From the NCBI GenBank assembly GCA_964579325.1, contig CAZOHN010000106.1, forward strand, positions 1-12,385: DNA of 12,385 nt, written 5' to 3'. Under the pieces are notes generated by a model, which made no database searches, was not told where the DNA came from, and saw nothing but the letters and a program-made list of their open reading frames with translations. The stretch is from CAZOHN01 sp964579325. GTDB taxonomy: Bacteria > Pseudomonadota > Alphaproteobacteria > Rhodobacterales > Rhodobacteraceae. A program made the position numbers and the translations under genes. Below are positions 1 to 6,222 of this stretch, in pieces (within the stretch, counting starts at the first letter, position 1; every line of letters starts with the position of its first letter).

Positions 1-341
1 GGATTGCCCAGGCCATCGACCACGCGGCCGAGCAGCGCCTTGCCGACCGGCACCTCGACGATCGCGCCGGTGCGCTTGACGGTGTCGCCTTCCTTGATGT
101 CGCGGTCATCGCCGAAGATCACGATACCGACGTTGTCGGTTTCGAGGTTCAGCGCCATGCCCCGGATGCCGCCCGGGAATTCGACCATTTCACCGGCCTG
201 AACGTTGTCGAGGCCGTAGACGCGGGCGATGCCGTCACCGACGCTGAGCACACGGCCCACTTCGGCCACTTCGGCCGCCTGGCCGAAGTTCTTGATCTGG
301 TCGCGCAGGATCGCGGAGATCTCGGCAGCTTGGATACCCAT
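1..341 (-). CDS. atpA: ATP synthase F1 subunit alpha, N-terminal part (cut by window edge)
   Basis: The alpha subunit forms the F1 hexamer with beta on the cytoplasmic face of the membrane and carries the non-catalytic nucleotide sites. Only the first 113 codons are present, so the Walker A site lies outside the window. The N-terminus begins MGIQAAEISAIL, the usual start of alphaproteobacterial AtpA, and continues through the beta-barrel domain with the segments VLSVGDGIARVYGL, EMVEFPGG and VGKALLGRVVDGLGNP. The start ATG (339-341) overlaps the atpH stop TAA (341-343) by one base, giving TAATG, and an AGAGG ribosome-binding site lies about 8 bases upstream within the atpH end. This indicates translational coupling in an atpHAGDC operon. 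Identification is secure; the rest of the operon is presumed from the family. Confidence 0.97.
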   Translation of the reverse strand, partial: MGIQAAEISAILRDQIKNFGQAAEVAEVGRVLSVGDGIARVYGLDNVQAGEMVEFPGGIRGMALNLETDNVGIVIFGDDRDIKEGDTVKRTGAIVEVPVGKALLGRVVDGLGN

Positions 342-901
342 TATCCGACCTCTTTCATGGCGTTCTGGAGGGAGGCGAGCTTCGAACGGATCGAGGTGTC
401 GATCATCTTCGAGCCCACTTTCACGATTAGGCCGCCGATGAGGCTTTCATCGACGGATGTCTTGAGCTTGACGGTCTTGCCGAAGCGGCCCTTCAGCGTC
501 TTGGCCAGTTCGTCGGCCTGAGCCTTGGTCAACTTGGCTGCCGAGGTGACCTCGGCGGTCACTTCACCCTTCTCGGCGGCAATCATTCCGCGCACGGCGG
601 TGACAAGCTGCGGAAGCACGAAGAGGCGACGCTTCGAGGCCATCAACGCAATGGTGTTCGAGACGAGCGCGGAGAGGCCCATGCTGTTAGCCACCGCAGC
701 AACCGCCAGGCCTTGTGCCTCGCGGCTGTAGATCGGCGATGAGATCAGGTCGCGCAGGTCGGCGCTTTCAGCAAGCGCCGTGTCGAGAGCGTCGATATCG
801 GCTTCAAGGGCAGCTACCCCCTTGCCTTCCTTCGCGAGATCGAAGAGCGCCGCCGCATAGCGCGCGGCGATGCCCTGGGAGATCGAAGCTGGTTCGGACA
901 C
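341..901 (-). CDS. atpH: ATP synthase F1 subunit delta
   Basis: Delta (the OSCP homologue) sits on top of the F1 alpha/beta hexamer and ties it to the peripheral b/b' stalk of ATP synthase. The protein is 186 aa, the family's normal length, reading VSEPASISQGIAARYAAALF at the start; the ARYAxALF segment is the family's N-terminal signature. The C-terminal domain has the typical IGGLIVKVGSKMIDTS segment. I chose the GTG at 899-901: it has a GGAAGGGTGG ribosome-binding region just upstream, gives the standard length, and no in-frame ATG is nearer than 1030. The open frame does continue to 1030, but that extension is arginine-rich and unlike the family. It is the first gene of the operon, followed by atpA with a one-base overlap, as is normal in Rhodobacteraceae where the b subunits are encoded elsewhere. 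Confidence 0.96.
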   Translation of the reverse strand: MSEPASISQGIAARYAAALFDLAKEGKGVAALEADIDALDTALAESADLRDLISSPIYSREAQGLAVAAVANSMGLSALVSNTIALMASKRRLFVLPQLVTAVRGMIAAEKGEVTAEVTSAAKLTKAQADELAKTLKGRFGKTVKLKTSVDESLIGGLIVKVGSKMIDTSIRSKLASLQNAMKEVG

Positions 902-961
902 GTCCACCCTTCCGATGTCTGAGCGCACCCCGCGCCGCCCCGCGCGACATGAGGTTCTCCG

Positions 962-988
962 GGAGGTGCGAGCGACGCTCGTGCCTCC
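962..988 (-). promoter_or_regulatory. symmetric hairpin in the atpH leader
   Basis: Read on the minus strand the sequence is GGAGG-CA-CGAGC-GTC-GCTCG-CA-CCTCC: two perfect 5-bp helices separated by a symmetric 2x2 internal loop and closed by a 3-base loop. It lies 61-87 bases upstream of the atpH GTG. It has no T-run, so it is not a classic intrinsic terminator. If the promoter proposed at 1002-1030 is right, the hairpin would start a few bases from the 5' end of the atp mRNA, where it could stabilise the message or affect translation. The structure is seen directly; the role is inference. Confidence 0.45.
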
Positions 989-1001
989 GAAATCGGGGTT
1001 G

Positions 1002-1030
1002 CGTGTAGCAGAGGTCAAATCAGCCCGCAA
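1002..1030 (-). promoter_or_regulatory. candidate atp operon promoter
   Basis: On the minus strand TTGCGG (1030-1025), a 17-base spacer and TACACG (1007-1002) resemble a sigma-70-type promoter, with transcription expected near 995 and a leader of about 95 bases. An alternative is TTGACC (1018-1013) with a weak -10, CGATTT (995-990). Both matches are partial. This is the longest gene-free stretch (902-1164), and besides these sites and the hairpin at 962-988 it shows only a small inverted repeat, GAATCC/GGATTC at 1132-1148, just after the methyltransferase stop; that repeat lacks a T-run. Confidence 0.25.
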
Positions 1031-1164
1031 CCGCCTAGCGGCAGTGCAGAAAAAGCACGTTGTTGAGCCTTTTCAATATGTTCACCCACCAGCCGACCTG
1101 TGCGACGCTTTGAAGCCGCTCATGTTGCGCGGAATCCTCAAGGGATTCTCGGCCACAAGGGCGC

Positions 1165-1911
1165 CTACACTGGCTTTGGTGCCGGAGCCGGAAGCTCGCC
1201 CAGCGCCTCTAGCGGTCGCCGGACAGCATCGCGCAGGCCGGAGGGGCGCGAGGCATAGACCTGCTTGGAGACTTCGACGATCAGGACACCACCCGCCAAC
1301 CGCGCCGGTACGCGCCGACCGATGTTTTCCCACAGCCCGGCAGTCTTGAGCCAGAACCGCGCCGTCGAAGGTGGCCCGAAAAGTGCCGCACGATGCCCTT
1401 CGACCTGGAACGAGTGCCGTCGAAGCTGCGCCTCCACCTGGCCGAGGCTGTACGGGCGGCCAAAGCCGAAGGGCGTTCGGTCACTCCGCGCCCACAGCCC
1501 GCCCCGGTGCGGCACGATGAACAGGGCGCGACCGCCGGGACCGAGGACACGGAACGCCTCGTCGAGCACGGCGGACGGATTCTCGGAGGTTTCGAGCCCG
1601 TGCATCAACACGAGTTTGTCCACGAACCCCGTCGGCAGAGGCCAATGCCGCTCCTCGCAGAGCACGCTCACGTTCTCCATCCCGGCAGGCCAGGGCATTA
1701 CGCCCTGTGGGCCCGGCATAAGCCCGATGACCCGCCGTGCATCGGCGAGGAACGGACGAAGGAGCGGGACGGCGAACCCGAAACCAGCCACCGTCTGCCC
1801 CTTGGCCTCCGACCAGAACGCCTCGACCTGCTCGCGCACCGCCTTCTGCGCCACGCGGCCAAGATTGGTCCGGTAGTAGAAATTCCGCAGGTCGGCCACA
1901 TCCAGGTGCAT
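1165..1911 (-). CDS. class I SAM-dependent methyltransferase (divergent from gloB)
   Basis: A 248-aa cytosolic protein of the Methyltransf_11-like Rossmann fold; its substrate is unknown. The SAM motif I region is VAGFGF (residues 41-46), followed by MPGPQGVMPWP (65-75), where the usual acidic residue after beta-2 is absent. LGPGG (123-127) is the post-IV loop, and ALFIVPHRGGLWAR with TPFGFGRPYS (146-155) matches, from memory, the hallmark of a family found next to gloB in many alphaproteobacteria. It starts at ATG 1911 and is transcribed away from gloB across a 58-bp spacer. In E. coli the putative methyltransferase yafS is likewise a neighbour of gloB, so a link to glyoxal metabolism is plausible but unproven. 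The proline-rich C-terminal tail is probably disordered. Class assignment is firm; substrate is not. Confidence 0.88.
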   Translation of the reverse strand: MHLDVADLRNFYYRTNLGRVAQKAVREQVEAFWSEAKGQTVAGFGFAVPLLRPFLADARRVIGLMPGPQGVMPWPAGMENVSVLCEERHWPLPTGFVDKLVLMHGLETSENPSAVLDEAFRVLGPGGRALFIVPHRGGLWARSDRTPFGFGRPYSLGQVEAQLRRHSFQVEGHRAALFGPPSTARFWLKTAGLWENIGRRVPARLAGGVLIVEVSKQVYASRPSGLRDAVRRPLEALGELPAPAPKPV

Positions 1912-1969
1912 CGCCGGCTTTCTTTCCCCAACCTCTCGAAACCCGCGCGACAGAGACTATCTGCTACGC
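1912..1969. promoter_or_regulatory. 58-bp divergent promoter region, methyltransferase/gloB
   Basis: Both genes must be started from this short spacer. On the plus strand TATCTG (1958-1963) is a possible -10 element for gloB; it would put the transcript start at or next to the ATG at 1970, that is a leaderless or nearly leaderless mRNA. This fits the absence of any Shine-Dalgarno sequence before gloB. No convincing -35 element and no confident promoter toward the methyltransferase can be seen. Confidence 0.3.
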
Positions 1970-2731
1970 ATGACAATGGAAATCGTGACAGTTCCGTGCC
2001 TCAAGGACAACTATGCCTTCCTGCTGCGTTGCACCACAACGGGCAAGGTAGCGGTCGTGGATGTGCCGGAGTTGGCGCCAATTGAGAACGCCCTGGCGCA
2101 GCGCGGCTGGAGGCTGAGCGATATCCTGATCACCCATCACCACGGCGACCACACCGAGGGCGTGGATGCATTACGTGCATCGACGGGAGCTCGGGTTACT
2201 GGCGCACGGTCAGATGCCCACCGCCTGCCGCAGCTCGACCTGGCCGTCGCAGAGGGCGACATCGTTGCAGTCGGCGCACTGGACGGCCGGGTCATCGAAG
2301 TCCCGGGTCACACTGTCGGCCATATCGCGTTCGCCTTTCCGGGAGCGGTGTTCACGGGCGACAGCCTGATGGCGATGGGTTGTGGCCGGCTGTTCGAGGG
2401 CACGGCCGAGCAGATGTGGAGGAGCCTCGGGAAGATTGCGGCGCTTCCGTCCGAAACACTGGTCTACTCGGGCCACGAGTACACCGAGTCCAACACCCGC
2501 TTCGCCATGACGGTCGAACCCGACAACTCCGACCTCCAGGCCCGGCAGGCCCGAATTGTCGCAACCCGCACCAAAGGCGATCCGACCGTCCCCTCGACAC
2601 TCTCGGAAGAGCTTGCAACCAACCCCTTCCTGCGTGCCGGTGTAGCTTCGGTAAAAGCTGCGGTGGGTCGCGAGGGGGCCTCCGATGCCGAGGCCTTCGC
2701 CGAAATTCGCCGCCGGAAAGACCGGTTCTGA
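1970..2731 (+). CDS. gloB: hydroxyacylglutathione hydrolase (glyoxalase II)
   Basis: Hydrolyses S-lactoylglutathione to D-lactate and glutathione, the second step of methylglyoxal detoxification. It is a binuclear metallo-beta-lactamase-fold enzyme of 253 aa, normal for the family. The metal ligands are all visible: THHHGDH (H56, H58, D60, H61), H114 in GHT, D131 in TGDSLMAMGCGRLFEG and H169 in SGHEYTESN. The glutathione-binding C-terminus ends EIRRRKDRF, with the conserved basic residues. THHHGDH has Gly where Trp is frequent in the motif, which does not touch a ligand. Two candidate ATGs (1970 and 1976) lie in frame and neither has a clear ribosome-binding site, so the true start may be six bases later. 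It is divergent from the methyltransferase and followed by 173 bp before clpA. Confidence 0.96.
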   Translation: MTMEIVTVPCLKDNYAFLLRCTTTGKVAVVDVPELAPIENALAQRGWRLSDILITHHHGDHTEGVDALRASTGARVTGARSDAHRLPQLDLAVAEGDIVAVGALDGRVIEVPGHTVGHIAFAFPGAVFTGDSLMAMGCGRLFEGTAEQMWRSLGKIAALPSETLVYSGHEYTESNTRFAMTVEPDNSDLQARQARIVATRTKGDPTVPSTLSEELATNPFLRAGVASVKAAVGREGASDAEAFAEIRRRKDRF

Positions 2732-2807
2732 CCAGCCCGGACCCGTCACGACCCGATCACATTTTGTGCACGCGCCTGCAATGCGGTCGGATTTGAGAAA
2801 AAACTTC

Positions 2808-2836
2808 TTGAAGCCACAAAAAGAACACCGAACTTT
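2808..2836 (+). promoter_or_regulatory. candidate clpA promoter, heat-shock-like -35
   Basis: CTTGAAG (2807-2813) in the gloB-clpA gap resembles the -35 element used by RpoH-type sigma factors (core CTTGAA). Seventeen bases on, AACTTT (2831-2836) is only a poor -10. If used, the transcript would begin near 2843, at the base of the leader hairpin described next. The region 2791-2840 is clearly more A/T-rich than its surroundings, as expected for a promoter. The exact boxes are uncertain. Confidence 0.28.
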
Positions 2837-2845
2837 AAGGTCATG

Positions 2846-2895
2846 AGGCCACGGTAGGTGGGGGCTTTCCCCTCCGGCCTTGAAACGGAAAGGAG
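2846..2895 (+). promoter_or_regulatory. structured clpA leader with possible Shine-Dalgarno switch
   Basis: AGGCC (2846-2850) pairs with GGCCT (2876-2880), and inside it GG-T-GGGG (2857-2863) faces CCCC-T-CC (2869-2875) around a short loop. The CTCC at 2872-2875 could instead pair with GGAG (2892-2895) of the clpA ribosome-binding site. The two pairings exclude each other: G-rich arm bound means the site is open, G-rich arm free lets CTCC cover it. The base pairing is visible; switching (for example by temperature) is inference, and the alternative helix is only 4 bp. Confidence 0.3.
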
Positions 2896-2904
2896 CACAG
2901 AAAA

Positions 2905-5232
2905 GTGCCTTCGTTCTCCAACACGCTCGAGCAGGCGATCCATGCAGCTCTGGCCCTCGCGAACGCGCGGCGCCACGAACTTGCGACACTTGAACATCTT
3001 CTCCTCGCGCTCATCGACGAACCCGATGCCGCGAAGGTGATGCAGGCGTGCAACGTGAACCTGGAGGAGCTGCGCCGCACGCTCGTCGAGTTCGTCGACG
3101 ACGATCTCTCGACGCTGGTGACGGATGTCGATGGGTCTGAGGCCGTGCCTACCGCTGCCTTCCAGCGTGTGATCCAGCGCGCGGCGATCCATGTGCAGAG
3201 TTCCGGCCGCACCGAGGTGACCGGGGCCAACGTCCTCGTGGCGATTTTCGCCGAGCGGGAGAGCAACGCCGCCTATTTCCTGCAGGAGCAGGAGATGACG
3301 CGCTATGACGCGGTCAACTTCATTGCGCACGGCGTGGCGAAGAACCCTTCCTTCGGCGAAAGCCGTCCGGTGACCGGTGCGGAGGAAGAGCAGGAACAGG
3401 CATCGTCGGACGAAAAGGACAAGGGCGACGCAAAGGAAAGCGCGCTCGGGAAGTACTGCGTCGATCTGAACGCGAAATCGCGCAAGGGCGACGTTGACCC
3501 CCTCATCGGCCGCGATCAGGAAGTCGAGCGTTGCATCCAGGTGCTCTGCCGCCGCCGCAAGAACAACCCGCTCCTCGTGGGCGATCCCGGTGTTGGAAAG
3601 ACAGCCATCGCGGAGGGACTGGCCCTCAAGATCACCCGCGGCGAGACGCCCGAAGTCCTGTCGAAGTCCACCATCTTCTCGCTCGACATGGGTGCCCTTC
3701 TCGCGGGGACACGCTACCGCGGCGACTTCGAGGAGCGGCTGAAGGCCGTTGTCAAGGAACTCGAGGACCATCCCGACGGAATCCTGTTCATCGACGAAAT
3801 CCACACGGTTATCGGAGCCGGCGCCACATCGGGCGGTGCGATGGACGCATCCAACCTGCTCAAGCCCGCGCTTCAAGGCGGCAAGCTGCGCTGCATGGGC
3901 TCGACCACCTACAAGGAGTTCCGCCAGCACTTCGAGAAGGACCGCGCGCTCAGCCGCAGGTTCCAGAAGATCGACGTCAACGAGCCGACGGTCGAGGACA
4001 CGATCAAGATCCTCACTGGCCTCAAGCCCTACTTCGAAAAACACCACGACCTCCGCTACACTGCCGATGCGATCAAGTCGGCGGTCGAGCTTTCGGCGCG
4101 CTACATCCATGACCGCAAGTTGCCCGACAAGGCGATCGACGTCATCGACGAGGCAGGAGCCGCGCAACACCTCCTGTCCGAGAGCAAGCGGCGCAAGACG
4201 ATCGGCGCCAAGGAGATCGAGGCCGTGGTGGCCAAGATCGCCCGCATCCCCCCGAAGAGCGTCAGCAAGGACGATGCCGAAGTTCTGAAGGACCTCGAAG
4301 GCACGCTCAAGCGCCTGGTCTTCGGGCAGGAAGCTGCGATCGAGGCGCTTTCTTCGTCGATCAAGCTGGCGCGGGCCGGGCTCCGCGAGCCCGAGAAGCC
4401 GATCGGCAACTACCTCTTCGCCGGCCCCACTGGTGTCGGAAAGACCGAGGTCGCCAAGCAACTTGCCACGTCTCTCGGTGTGGAGTTGCTGCGCTTCGAC
4501 ATGTCGGAGTACATGGAGAAGCACGCGGTATCGCGCCTTATCGGTGCGCCGCCGGGCTACGTTGGCTTCGATCAGGGTGGCATGCTTACCGATGGCGTCG
4601 ACCAGCACCCGCACTGCGTGCTGCTGCTTGACGAGATCGAGAAGGCGCACCCGGACGTCTACAACATCCTGCTGCAGGTGATGGACCATGGGAAGCTCAC
4701 CGACCACAACGGCCGGCAAGTCGACTTCCGCAACGTGATCCTGATCATGACGTCGAACGCGGGTGCATCGGAGCTTGCCAAGTCGGCCATCGGCTTCGGT
4801 CGCGAGCGGCGCGAGGGTGAAGACACGGCGGCGATCGAGCGGACCTTCACGCCAGAGTTCCGGAACCGCCTCGACGCGGTCATCTCCTTCGCACCACTTG
4901 GGAAGGAAGTCATCCTTCAGGTTGTCGAGAAGTTCGTTCTCCAACTCGAGGCGCAACTGATGGACCGGGGCGTGTCGATAGAATTGTCGCGCGAAGCGGC
5001 GGAGTGGCTCGGCGACAAGGGCTACGACGACAAGATGGGCGCGCGACCGCTCGGCCGCGTGATCCAAGAGCACATCAAGAAGCCGCTTGCCGAGGAGTTG
5101 CTTTTCGGCAAGCTGACCAAGGGCGGGCTCGTCCGCGTCGGGGTCAGGGACGGCAAGATCGACCTGCAGGTCGTCGAGCCCGAGAAGCCGCGCCTCACCG
5201 GCAACAAGCCGCCTTTACTCACGGCAGAATGA
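2905..5232 (+). CDS. clpA: ATP-dependent Clp protease ATP-binding subunit ClpA
   Basis: Hexameric double-ring AAA+ unfoldase that feeds substrates to the ClpP peptidase in the cytoplasm. The 775-aa protein has, in order: the Clp N-domain (about 1-143), which in this family docks ClpS and substrates; a charged linker rich in E/D/K (about 155-180); D1 with Walker A GDPGVGKT (226-233), pore loop RYRG (270-273), Walker B ILFIDE (293-298) and arginine finger R352; D2 with Walker A GPTGVGKT (507-514), pore loop GYVGF (551-555), Walker B VLLLDE (572-577) and EFRNRLD (651-657). The IGF tripeptide (629-631) matches the IGL/IGF loop that binds ClpP, which separates it from ClpB. The start is a GTG at 2905 with AGGAG nine bases upstream; MPSFSNTLEQAI is the usual N-terminus. 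No clpS is found next to it in the window. Confidence 0.97.
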   Translation: MPSFSNTLEQAIHAALALANARRHELATLEHLLLALIDEPDAAKVMQACNVNLEELRRTLVEFVDDDLSTLVTDVDGSEAVPTAAFQRVIQRAAIHVQSSGRTEVTGANVLVAIFAERESNAAYFLQEQEMTRYDAVNFIAHGVAKNPSFGESRPVTGAEEEQEQASSDEKDKGDAKESALGKYCVDLNAKSRKGDVDPLIGRDQEVERCIQVLCRRRKNNPLLVGDPGVGKTAIAEGLALKITRGETPEVLSKSTIFSLDMGALLAGTRYRGDFEERLKAVVKELEDHPDGILFIDEIHTVIGAGATSGGAMDASNLLKPALQGGKLRCMGSTTYKEFRQHFEKDRALSRRFQKIDVNEPTVEDTIKILTGLKPYFEKHHDLRYTADAIKSAVELSARYIHDRKLPDKAIDVIDEAGAAQHLLSESKRRKTIGAKEIEAVVAKIARIPPKSVSKDDAEVLKDLEGTLKRLVFGQEAAIEALSSSIKLARAGLREPEKPIGNYLFAGPTGVGKTEVAKQLATSLGVELLRFDMSEYMEKHAVSRLIGAPPGYVGFDQGGMLTDGVDQHPHCVLLLDEIEKAHPDVYNILLQVMDHGKLTDHNGRQVDFRNVILIMTSNAGASELAKSAIGFGRERREGEDTAAIERTFTPEFRNRLDAVISFAPLGKEVILQVVEKFVLQLEAQLMDRGVSIELSREAAEWLGDKGYDDKMGARPLGRVIQEHIKKPLAEELLFGKLTKGGLVRVGVRDGKIDLQVVEPEKPRLTGNKPPLLTAE

Positions 5233-5238
5233 GCATTG

Positions 5239-5259
5239 CCCCGCGTCTGGAGCGCGGGG
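5239..5259 (+). terminator. first hairpin after clpA
   Basis: A perfect 7-bp stem CCCCGCG/CGCGGGG (5239-5245 with 5253-5259) with a 7-base loop begins seven bases after the clpA stop codon. No T-run follows. It may stabilise the clpA mRNA 3' end or act with the second, stronger hairpin 15 bases on. Confidence 0.45.
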
Positions 5260-5273
5260 ATCACACGGCAGCG

Positions 5274-5305
5274 GATCCCGCCGCGGTTCTCCGCCCGGCG
5301 GGATC
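5274..5305 (+). terminator. second hairpin after clpA, likely terminator
   Basis: GATCCCGCCG (5274-5283) and CGGCGGGATC (5296-5305) are a perfect 10-bp inverted repeat. The enclosed GCGG-TTCT-CCGC can form an additional inner stem with a small bulge, giving about 13 bp closed by a tetraloop. The bases after it are TTCCGTTG, a weak T-rich tail typical of terminators in GC-rich genomes. It separates clpA from the acetyltransferase gene. Confidence 0.55.
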
Positions 5306-5327
5306 TTCCGTTGCCGGGGCTATGTCG

Positions 5328-5356
5328 TTGACACCCCATCGACCCGGCCTTGCGAA
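5328..5356 (+). promoter_or_regulatory. candidate promoter of the acetyltransferase gene
   Basis: A perfect consensus -35 box TTGACA lies at 5328-5333, just after the clpA terminator hairpins. Seventeen bases later TGCGAA (5351-5356) is a poor -10. Transcription would start near 5363, leaving a leader of about 43 bases. The position between terminator and gene supports it; the weak -10 does not. Confidence 0.35.
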
Positions 5357-5405
5357 CCGTGCACCTCCGGCCCTAGGAGGATCAGGCGCAGTTCCGAGGT
5401 GCCAA

Positions 5406-6110
5406 ATGACCGATCCCAACCGCCCCCTCGCAGGCTGGACGCCACCGCCCCTTCCTGCGCACGAAGCCTTCGAGGGCCGGTATGTCCGGCTCGAACCGCT
5501 CGCCCCGGACCATGCCGTCGAGCTCCATGCAGCCTTTGAGGCGCACGATGCGCTCTGGGATTACATGCCTTACGGACCGTTTCCGTCCGTGGATGCCTAC
5601 GCCGAATGGATCGCGCTGAACGCGCCATGCACCGACCCGATGTTTTTTGCACTGCGCGACCTCGACACCGGCCGCGCGGGAGGTGTCGCAAGCTACCTCC
5701 GGGTCATGCCCGCCGCGGGAACGATCGAACTCGGACACATCGCCCTCTCGCCCGCCCTTCAGAAGGGGCGCGCGGCGACCGAAGCCTGGTTCCTGATGAT
5801 GAACTGGGCTTTCCGGGCCGGCTACCGCCGTTTCGAGTGGAAGTGCAACGCCGCCAACCTTGCCTCACGCCGCGCGGCGCAACGACTGGGGCTTAGCTTC
5901 GAAGGCGTTTTCCGGCAGCATATGGTCGTCAAGGGCCGCAATCGCGACACCGCATGGTTCGCTGCAATCGACGGCGACTGGCCCGCCCTGCGCAACGCCT
6001 TCGAGGTTTGGCTCGACCCGAGGAACTTCGAGGCCGACGGGCAACAGCGGGCCGCCCTGTCGGCCCTAACGGCGCCGCTCCTCGCCACTCGAGAGCCGGC
6101 CATCGGCTAA
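5406..6110 (+). CDS. GNAT family N-acetyltransferase (RimJ/RimL-like, Acetyltransf_3)
   Basis: Transfers acetyl from acetyl-CoA to an amine; the acceptor cannot be told from sequence. The 234-aa protein shows the long form of the GNAT fold: EGRYVRLEPLAPDHAVELH (about 23-41) as strand 1, ELGHIALSPALQKGRAATEA (108-127) containing the acetyl-CoA pyrophosphate loop Q119-KGRAA, and the motif B segment CNAANLASRRAAQRLGLSFEG (147-167), followed by VFRQHMVVKGRNRDTAWFA. This arrangement is typical of RimJ/RimL-like enzymes acting on proteins or small amines. I chose ATG 5406, with GAGG six bases upstream, over the open frame that extends to 5004 inside clpA. It is a single gene, flanked by its own candidate promoter and converging on the response regulator gene. 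Confidence 0.9.
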   Translation: MTDPNRPLAGWTPPPLPAHEAFEGRYVRLEPLAPDHAVELHAAFEAHDALWDYMPYGPFPSVDAYAEWIALNAPCTDPMFFALRDLDTGRAGGVASYLRVMPAAGTIELGHIALSPALQKGRAATEAWFLMMNWAFRAGYRRFEWKCNAANLASRRAAQRLGLSFEGVFRQHMVVKGRNRDTAWFAAIDGDWPALRNAFEVWLDPRNFEADGQQRAALSALTAPLLATREPAIG

Positions 6111-6163
6111 GCACTACGGACAGCGGCCCACGCCGGACTCCCATTGCCGTCGTGAAGCGACCA

Positions 6164-6185
6164 CGTCACCCCCCGGGGTGGGACG
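6164..6185. terminator. hairpin between convergent GNAT and response regulator genes
   Basis: In the 112-bp gap between two converging genes, CGTC-ACCC (6164-6171) pairs with GGGT (6176-6179) and GACG (6182-6185), with a 4-base loop and a two-G bulge. It reads as a hairpin on both strands, fitting a shared terminator, but there is no T-run on either side. Confidence 0.33.
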
Positions 6186-6202
6186 CAATGCTCCGTTCCA
6201 GT

Positions 6203-6220
6203 CGGCCGTCCGGTAGGCCG
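6203..6220 (-). terminator. small hairpin after the response regulator stop
   Basis: CGGCC (6203-6207) and GGCCG (6216-6220) form a 5-bp stem with an 8-base loop two bases beyond the response regulator stop codon. It is short and lacks a T-run, so a terminator role is only possible. Confidence 0.25.
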
Positions 6221-6222
6221 GC

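Noticed and set aside
902..1030. N-terminal extension of atpH to an ATG at 1030
   Set aside because: It would add 43 Arg/Ser-rich residues not found in the delta subunit; GTG 901 gives the family length of 186 aa.
1132..1148. GAATCC/GGATTC inverted repeat after the methyltransferase gene as a terminator
   Set aside because: The 6-bp A/T-containing stem is weak and no T-run follows on the minus strand.
1393..2085. 230-codon plus-strand frame over the methyltransferase
   Set aside because: It is in register with the methyltransferase codons on the other strand and crosses the divergent spacer into gloB; no motif is visible.
2746..5073. 775-codon open frame antisense to clpA
   Set aside because: It lies exactly in codon register with clpA, so its stops would need TTA, CTA or TCA codons in clpA, which are rare in this GC-rich genome. 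The protein resembles no family, whereas the clpA frame is unmistakable; the equal length is coincidence.
5004..5405. Upstream extension of the acetyltransferase frame into clpA
   Set aside because: The extension reads clpA out of frame, crosses the terminator hairpins and is not GNAT-like. ATG 5406 has a proper ribosome-binding site.
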